Below are positions 57,450 to 64,000 of a stretch of 64,000 bases of DNA, one piece after another. Below the pieces are notes generated by a model. It was not told the DNA's origin. It saw only the letters and a program-made list of their open reading frames with translations, and did no database searches. Numbering within the stretch: the first letter of the stretch is position 1; every line of letters begins with the position of its first letter. The DNA lies in contig NC_081406.1 in assembly GCF_030272615.1 (NCBI RefSeq), positions 186,572,270-186,636,269 of the forward strand, read 5' to 3'. This DNA comes from Cryptomeria japonica. Lineage: Eukaryota > Streptophyta > Pinopsida > Cupressales > Cupressaceae. The translations under genes and the position numbers were made by a program.

Positions 57450-57815
57450 TGGCTCAGGGTTTAGTGCCTAGGATTTAGAGTTTAGGGACTAGGTTGGATG
57501 GTTTATAATGCAGGGTTTATCATTGATTTTTTATGGATTAAGACATAGGATTTAGTGTATAGTGTTTAGGGTTTAGGGATTAGGGTATAGGGTACAAGGT
57601 TTAACAACTAGGGTATAGGGTTTATAATTGGTAATGAAGGGTTGAGGGTCTACCTCTCACTCCCTCCATCCTCCCCTCTCTACTATTTCTTCTCTCTCTA
57701 TATGTCTCTCTCCTTTTCTTCTTTTCTCTATCTCTCTCCTCTTTTACCTCTCATTTCTACCATCTCTCTCTCCTTTTGTTCTTATATATCTCTCGCCTAT
57801 CTCTCTCCCCTCTCT
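57450..57815 (+). repeat. Degenerate TTTAGGG-type array and CT-rich block
   Basis: GGGTTTAG, GGATTAGGG and GGGTATAGGG variants (57455-57640) are in the orientation opposite to the array at 54618. CTCTCTCC-rich sequence follows (57650-57815). Confidence 0.85.
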
Positions 57816-60079
57816 ATGTGTTTGTTTTATATTGCCACTAAAAAGATGTATTATTATTTAGATCTAATGATTTACAATAAAATAGCTAATTTAACAATCC
57901 CAATTTCTAAACCAAATCTAGAAATTGTAGATGAATGTTATAGTTGTGGAGCACTACATGAAGCTCTACCTATCTAATTAATTTATCTATTCTATAAAAA
58001 TAAAACTACTCTTTGAACCAAATACAAATGCAAATAAATCGATCCCACATCTAGGATACAAGCAATCTAAGATGCTAAGAATGTAGATGGTGTGGCAAAT
58101 GTGTTCTTAATGACCCAACATGATACCTTCATTTTTTCTAGATTTGGAGACTCTTCTTGGTGGAAGGAATGTTCTAAAACAAGGTTAATAAATCTTGCAA
58201 TATGAACTAAAAATTGAAAATTATGCAAATCTAAAATTAAATATTAACCCTTAATAAAATGATTGCAAAATCAAAGCAAGAAGAAGAAAACCATTATGTA
58301 CACATGAAACTCCAAATTTACGTGGAGAAACTCTTTCAAGAAAAAATTCCACCACATAAAGAGAGGCAAGTATATTAGTAATCCAATGAAGATTATAACA
58401 AAAATATACTTATTTGTAAACCTCTGTAAAATTTGGCAACACTCTATTACCCTACACAACTGAATAAGACTTAATTAAGAAGTCTCACTGAAGGCCCCAA
58501 TTTATAGAAACTTGTGAGGATGAATATCATTGTGGTATCATCAAACAACAAGCAGCAAAACCACCTAGAAAAACTCATGCCAACCCCCTAGAATAGCCTC
58601 TTACATATGCTCTTTACAACTATCATATGACATCTAGATAATTTGGGAACTCCTAGACCAAAATAGGAGTCTTTGTCATAAATGTTTGGCATAGGAACCC
58701 ATAATGACTATCATAGTTGTCATACATGCACTTACAACTCCTAACAAGTGTCCAAGCACCTCAACATAAGAGATTCTAAAAGGGATACCTAACTATTTTG
58801 TTCTTTTCCCAAAGGACAAACAATAAAAGTAACTCCTGCATTGCATGGTCTCTTTTACCATCATTGGTTAAACAATTTAATCTCTTATGGGTAAATTACA
58901 AATGACATTAGGAAACAATTAATTAAAGGATTTATAAGGTTGATGGCACCTAAATCCTAACAAGGAATATGAGAAGCATGAACGTGGTGAAGAAGCAAAA
59001 GACCAAACAAAAACACTAGTGAATTTCTTGATTGTAGAGATTAAAAGCTATTAAATAATGAATTGATAAAGCCTGGAGGTTGTGAAATACTTATGTTTCA
59101 ATATGAAGAGAGGTGGACTCTTAATGTATTTCTTTAAAAATGACACTCAAACCTACTATTGTAGCTATGTATATAGATGCAAGAGTTGAGATTTCCAAAA
59201 TGAAGCAACAAAAGGCTCATGTAAATCAATTTGGGGAATATTAATAAGGCTAAATCTACAATTAGGGATGTACGTTGGTAGTTATCCTATCCTAGGCACA
59301 ATCAAGTGTGAATTGGAATTGAATTTTGAGCCAATAATTATGTAAAAATGGTGCATGCAAAGAAATCATATAGATAAAAAATTTACTCAAGATTATTAGT
59401 TTTACCAATAGTAATCATCGAAGTGATTGCATGAGTGTTAGGTCATTTCCTTAAATTGTTGGGGTAATTCAATCTAAAAGAGCCAATCTTGTAACTTAAA
59501 AGAAAAAATAATTTTTACAGTGACAAAGCATAGAAAGATGGTAAGCAACTAGCAAATAAGAAATAGAAGGGAGGGTCATATGATGTGACCTAACGCTTCC
59601 ATCGAGGTTGAATAAACTAAGAAAAAGCTTATTCACACCATGTGGGTTGTGTGCTAGACAATTAGATCATCATTGAACTACCTATATAATTTTAAGCACT
59701 TTCAAAAACAAATAAGATTGAAACATTAACACGCTATATGTTAATATAACAATCTATCATATTACATTCATTAATCTCATTAAAATTTTGAAAAACTTAA
59801 AAAATTTAAGACTAAAGAAACTCATCTCAACAACTAATCAAATTGACTTATTAAAAAACATATAGTAATTCCCTTTTCTTTAGTATTACTAAGTGATCAT
59901 AAGAGGTTGTATGATGTATATATGTAGACTAATTCCACATTATTATTGTTTTTAATATTAGAACCCAATAATTCTATAATCATTAAGTTTCTAAACGAGT
60001 AGTTATCATGGCAGATTAAGTCAAATCTCTCTCATAAAATTTATCCTGGAGTCTTGCTTGTAAGTTGACGAAGAAAGGG
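57816..60079. other. Intergenic region upstream of the nucleoredoxin gene
   Basis: AT-rich. 57990-58960 may be a decayed LTR element (CCAAATTTACGTGGAGAAACTC near 58312 resembles TTTATACGTGGAAAACCC in the solo LTR). No gene or RNA recognised to 60079. Confidence 0.4.
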
Positions 60080-60118
60080 TATATATAAATAGATAGAGAG
60101 AGAGAGAGAGCTCTTAAA
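60080..60118 (+). promoter_or_regulatory. Core promoter and GA-rich start region of the nucleoredoxin gene
   Basis: TATATATAAAT at 60080-60090 is a good TATA box 88 bases before the ATG. GATAGAGAGAGAGAGAGAG (60092-60110) follows, a GA tract common near plant transcription starts and bound by BBR/BPC factors in other plants. Transcription probably starts near 60110-60125 (inference). Confidence 0.65.
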
Positions 60119-60177
60119 GATTTTGTTGTAGTGACAAGACATTGTATACAGAAAGAAGGAAGAGAAAAAGCTGTACA

Positions 60178-63030
60178 ATGGAAGGTTTAAGGTACCTGCT
60201 GTGCAACGAGGACAGAGATTTTCTCATCACAAACAATGGAAACAAGGTAAGAATGCCGCCAACTATATAATCATTGCTCATATTAATTGAATTGTGTTTT
60301 GGTGGATTTGATTTCAATGCAACCAATCAATAGGTGAAAGTTGACGAATTGGAAGGAAAATATGTGGGTCTCTTCTTTTCTGCCCATTGGTGCCCTCCAT
60401 GCAAAGCTTTCACCCCTTTTCTCTCAGAAATCTACACAAAACTATTGGAAAAAGAAAGAGACTTTGAGATCGTATTTGTATCTGCAGATGTGGATGAGAA
60501 ATCATTTGAGAAGTACCATCATGTCATGCCATGGCCTGCCCTGCCATTCTCAGATGTAAATGCGAAGGAAAAGCTTCTGAAGGCTTTTAATGTCACAGGC
60601 ATTCCTGCCCTTGTTGTGCTGGACAAAGAGGGTAAAACTTTGACCTCTGGAGGTGTTGATATCATTAGGAAATATGGGGTTGAGGGGTACCCTTTTAGTG
60701 CAGAGAAGCTTGATCGACTAAGGGCCAAGGAGGAGGCTGTCAGGGATGCGCAGACTGTGGAATCTCTTCTGGTATCCGATGAACGAGATTTTGTGATATC
60801 TCATGGGGAAAAGGTATTAAATTTGTTGAATTTGTTATTATTGTATGATTTTTTGGTTGCCTGCAAATTTTGGTTTGGACTGTTATTTGTCAGAATTCAG
60901 AATAAGTCCTTAACCAAAAGACAAAACCATGGTTTTCAGTAAGGTAGCCACTTTTTGGTTGGGCCCTTAACCAGAAGATCAAACCGGGATATTGAGAAAG
61001 GTCAAATATCTTTTGAATTTGTGAGGATGTTTTGTTAGAATTGGTGAGAATAGAACTTGTAACTTCCATGTTGATATGGACCCATATCTTAATTCACTGA
61101 ATCTGGGTTTTAAAGAATATTGGATGTAATGAATTGCTTTTTTATGTTTCAATTACTTAAGATCAGGGGCATTAAGAATTGGTGAAAACAGAACTCTTAG
61201 CTTCGTACATGTGGCTAAAGAGCCAAGGACTAAAACAGAGTCTTAGAGAAGAATACATGCATTGATTATTCTAAGTTTTCTCTAGAAAGAAAATATATTG
61301 TATGGCTTCTGTTCCAAATTAATCTGATTCATCGTTGATTTGGATCTTGATCAATAGGTACCTATATCCAAGCTTGTGGGAAAAACCATTGGTTTGTATT
61401 TTTCAGCCAACTGGTGTGGTCCATGTCACAATTTCACTCCTCTGCTTGTAGACATTTACAACGAGATTAAGAGTAGAGGTGAGGATTTTGAAATAGTGTT
61501 TCTATCAGCTGATTTAGAGGAAGAAGCCTTTGAAGAGCATTATGGAAACATGCCATGGTTGGCTCTACCCTTTGGAGACAAAACTGAGAAGAAATTGTCT
61601 CAATACTATCGGGTTCAAGATATACCTACTCTAATCATTTTAGGTCCAAATGGGAAAACAGTGCAAACTGACACAGCCAGCCTTGTTCAAAGATATGGAA
61701 CTCGAGTGTACCCATTCACAGCAGAGAGACTAAAAGAAATTGAAGGAGAAGAAGAAGCTAGACGACAAGATCAAACCTTGGAATCTCTCTTGGTCTCTGA
61801 CACACGGGACTTTGTGATAAAAAATGGAGGTGAAAAGGTGAGTTATTGAGATCTAATAGCCTTATTGCTGTTATGTCAAATTGAATAATTATAGAATAGA
61901 ATGGAATGGAAAGGAATCTTTTAATAGTCCATGATGTGGCTTGTAGCATATGGGGCTACCTCATACTCCCACTGGGATTGAAGCAGGCACCTAAATGTGC
62001 TTCAACATGAGGGTAACGTTTTACAGTCTACTTGGAAATTTTGAAACAATTGTTTTCTTCTAATGACGTAGGATTCAATTGATGCATAAAGTAACATGCA
62101 CTGGTTAAATCTGATTTATTAATATTATTCAAATGAACAAGATCGATGAAATGATAAAAATAGCCTGATGGACTCATTTGGATTTGAGATGGACAAATTG
62201 CCTTGTTCAATCTGATCCAATGCAAGAGATAGAGAATTATTATATGGATAAGCCAGTAAGTTTGTTCATATATTGCTTTCAGACTTATCTCAATGGTGTT
62301 AATTTTAATGATACAAATTCTTTTCATGTTTTGATTTATACAACAGGTCCAAGTTTCTGATCTTGTAGGCAAGACAATAGCCCTGTATTTTTCTGCCAAT
62401 TGGTGCTCTCCTTGTCAAGCCTTCACTCCAAAGCTGATACAGGTATACAATGAGCTTAAGGAAAGAGGTGAATCCTTTGAGATTGTTTTTATATCAAAGG
62501 ATGAAGATCAAGAGGCTTTTGAAGACCATTTCTCAATTATGCCCTGGTTAGCTCTTCCATTTAGAGATAAGGTTGAAAAGGACCTCAGTCGCCATTTCCA
62601 TACAGAAGGAATACCAACCTTGATTGTAATTGGTCCAGATGGAAAGACCATGACAGATGATGCCATAAGTGCTGTCTCTGTCTTTGGAGCGGAGGCTTAT
62701 CCTTTCACTACTCTGCAGATTGAAAAGCTGCAAAAGGAGATTGAAGATTTGGCTGGCAAATCAGCCAAGGAAATTGATTGCAGTCAGCATAAGCACCCTC
62801 TTGTATTGACTAGAAAGCATGAATTTAACTGTGATGGATGTGACGAGGAAGGCAGTCAATGGTCATATTATTGTGGCAAATGTGATTTCGATCTTCATCT
62901 GACTTGTGCTTTGAAGGATCAGCAGCAGCTTGGGAGCAATAGTAAACAACAGAATGAATATGGAACTGCTAATGACAACTGCAAGCCAGGAGGTGTCATC
63001 TGTGATGGAGATTATTGTTACAGAGGTTGA
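60178..63030 (+). CDS. Nucleoredoxin, three thioredoxin domains and C1 zinc finger (4 exons)
   Basis: Exons 60178-60246, 60334-60813, 61358-61837 and 62347-63030 give 570 aa; all introns are GT-AG and phase 0. Exon 1 codes MEGLRYLLCNEDRDFLITNN. Exons 2 and 3 are both exactly 480 bp, and the redox sites WCPPC (Cys43, Cys46), WCGPC (Cys203, Cys206) and WCSPC (Cys363, Cys366) are spaced 160 residues apart. Each thioredoxin domain keeps MPW and a GIP or DIP cis-proline motif. Residues 488-530 (HKHPL, CDGC, CGKC, H527, C530) form a C1/DC1-type zinc finger. Plant nucleoredoxins reduce disulfides in cytosol and nucleus and protect antioxidant enzymes such as catalase (family knowledge). No signal peptide or membrane segment is seen. 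Neighbours are repeats, so it stands alone. It appears intact. Confidence 0.95.
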
Positions 63031-63640
63031 GCTTTATGATTATCAAGGTGGCTTCTTTTGTTTGGTAAATCATACTGTCTGCGGATAGAGCCTGCCCCAA
63101 GATAAGAACCTGTTATTAATAACTTATTAGACTTGGTATGTCATCATGCCTTCAGATCAATGCCATTCATTTTCCATGAAAAATTCAAACCGCCTCATAG
63201 TTGAAATTCCACTGCCATTAAATCACTTTCCTAACTGTTACCATAAGCTTTCAATCTAGCATATTCGGTATTTCAATTCAGCTACTCTTGTCCACTCATA
63301 TATATGATTTCAGAATTGGAAACAAGCAGAATCCATTTCAGATCCAATCTGAAAGTGTGTTCCTCAAATGCTTGATGTTCTCTGGTTGTTGTTGTAGTAG
63401 AGAATGATGGATAATTACTTTTACTTTTATGATTCAAGAAAGCTGTTCATTTGCTCTGTGACAAACTTAAGTACAATATAGTTATTAATTTGACACATGG
63501 ATTTCATTTGAGCAAATACAGCTTAGATCAAATGTCATCTGCTTATTAAGAGCAGGCCTCAGTTTGACACAGTTCATCTGTAATTATAATACCAACATTA
63601 ACTTGTTTAAATAAAGTTACTCTTGATCATCTGTGCTCTT
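63031..63640 (+). other. 3' flank / probable 3' UTR of the nucleoredoxin gene
   Basis: AT-rich with no further frame. AATAAA at 63610-63615 is a candidate poly(A) signal; nearer weak variants (TTATTAATAA at 63111) could also serve. The true transcript end cannot be fixed from sequence alone. Confidence 0.4.
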
Positions 63641-64000
63641 CTGACTTTGTGTTTTCTTTTTTATTAAGGTTAGGCCAGACATTTGTGATAAGTAGTCATC
63701 ATGGTAATATGTCCCAATGTAATTACAAGTTACACAAAAAATATAGACTAAGATTTGTACACTACCAAAGAAACATGACATTAACTGTTAGTTGTTGCAC
63801 ATGTAAAGGCATATTATCATATCTCATGAGATAGGCAGAAGCTTTGAAGAAATGCTCTCAATTAAATATATATTTGATTTTTGTTTGTAACTCTTTAATC
63901 TTGCCCTACTTTGTCTGTAAGCTACTTAATCCGTGTATGTGCCTTCTGACCAGATTAGCAGGATTCTATCTTTTATCTCTGTTTCTGATCTCCATTCTCT
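63641..64000. other. Downstream flank, nothing recognised
   Basis: AT-rich with a T/C-rich start. A 61-codon open frame (63649-63834) has no recognisable features. Confidence 0.35.

Noticed and set aside
54618-57815. Relic of a telomere-telomere chromosome fusion
   Set aside because: A head-to-head fusion gives TTTAGGG then CCCTAAA on one strand; here the order is CCCTAAA then TTTAGGG with long spacers, and the repeats are very degenerate.
57642-57977. 111-codon Ser/Tyr/Leu-rich open frame
   Set aside because: Its first half is CT-rich simple sequence and the rest has no recognisable feature.
60519-60728. Antisense open frame within the nucleoredoxin gene
   Set aside because: Shadow of the thioredoxin coding exon; no independent support.

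Overview
The window looks like nuclear DNA of a plant with a large, repeat-rich genome, most likely a gymnosperm such as a conifer (inference). It is AT-rich, dominated by decayed LTR retrotransposons nested in one another, carries degenerate plant-type telomere repeats (CCCTAAA), two nuclear-type tRNA genes (the tRNA-Tyr has an intron) and only one clear host protein gene.

Layout. 1-6720: old repeat DNA, with a decayed plant-mobile-domain-like frame on the plus strand (1-1710) and a decayed, Asn/Thr/Pro/Lys-rich frame on the minus strand (4274-6720). 6721-25391: an 18.7 kb LTR element with CATGT target duplications, inserted into that minus-strand frame, which resumes at 25392-25637. Its iMet-type primer site and repeated AAAGGGGGAGA tracts suggest a Sirevirus-like Ty1/copia lineage. 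It has a gag frame and a second frame of about 1,078 codons, but no polymerase that I can find. That second frame is split by an 11.0 kb minus-strand Ty3/gypsy element (11977-22961, ATACA duplications) with gag, protease, RT, RNase H, integrase and its own extra frame. 25638-31300: AT-rich repeats, ending in a 394-bp tandem duplication next to tRNA-Tyr(GTA) and then tRNA-Leu(CAA). 31714-36984: no gene seen.

36985-47515: an array of short hairpins split by a truncated gypsy element (about 37590-46866), itself split by a nearly complete minus-strand Ty1/copia element (38409-45187, GGTTA duplications). 47559-53400: a third decayed extra-type frame, interrupted by a solo LTR with a 19-G run, then LTR-like sequence. 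54618-57815: degenerate telomere-like and GA/CT-rich simple sequence.

60178-63030: a four-exon nucleoredoxin gene (570 aa, three thioredoxin domains WCPPC/WCGPC/WCSPC and a C-terminal C1-type zinc finger), with a TATA box and GA-rich leader. It appears intact and is the main functional protein gene here.

Recurring themes: removing an insertion and one target duplication restores the interrupted reading frame at two nested sites; many element frames carry numerous stops of the kind made by C-to-T change but few or no frameshifts; and two unrelated places carry arrays of small hairpins whose stems differ while pairing is kept.
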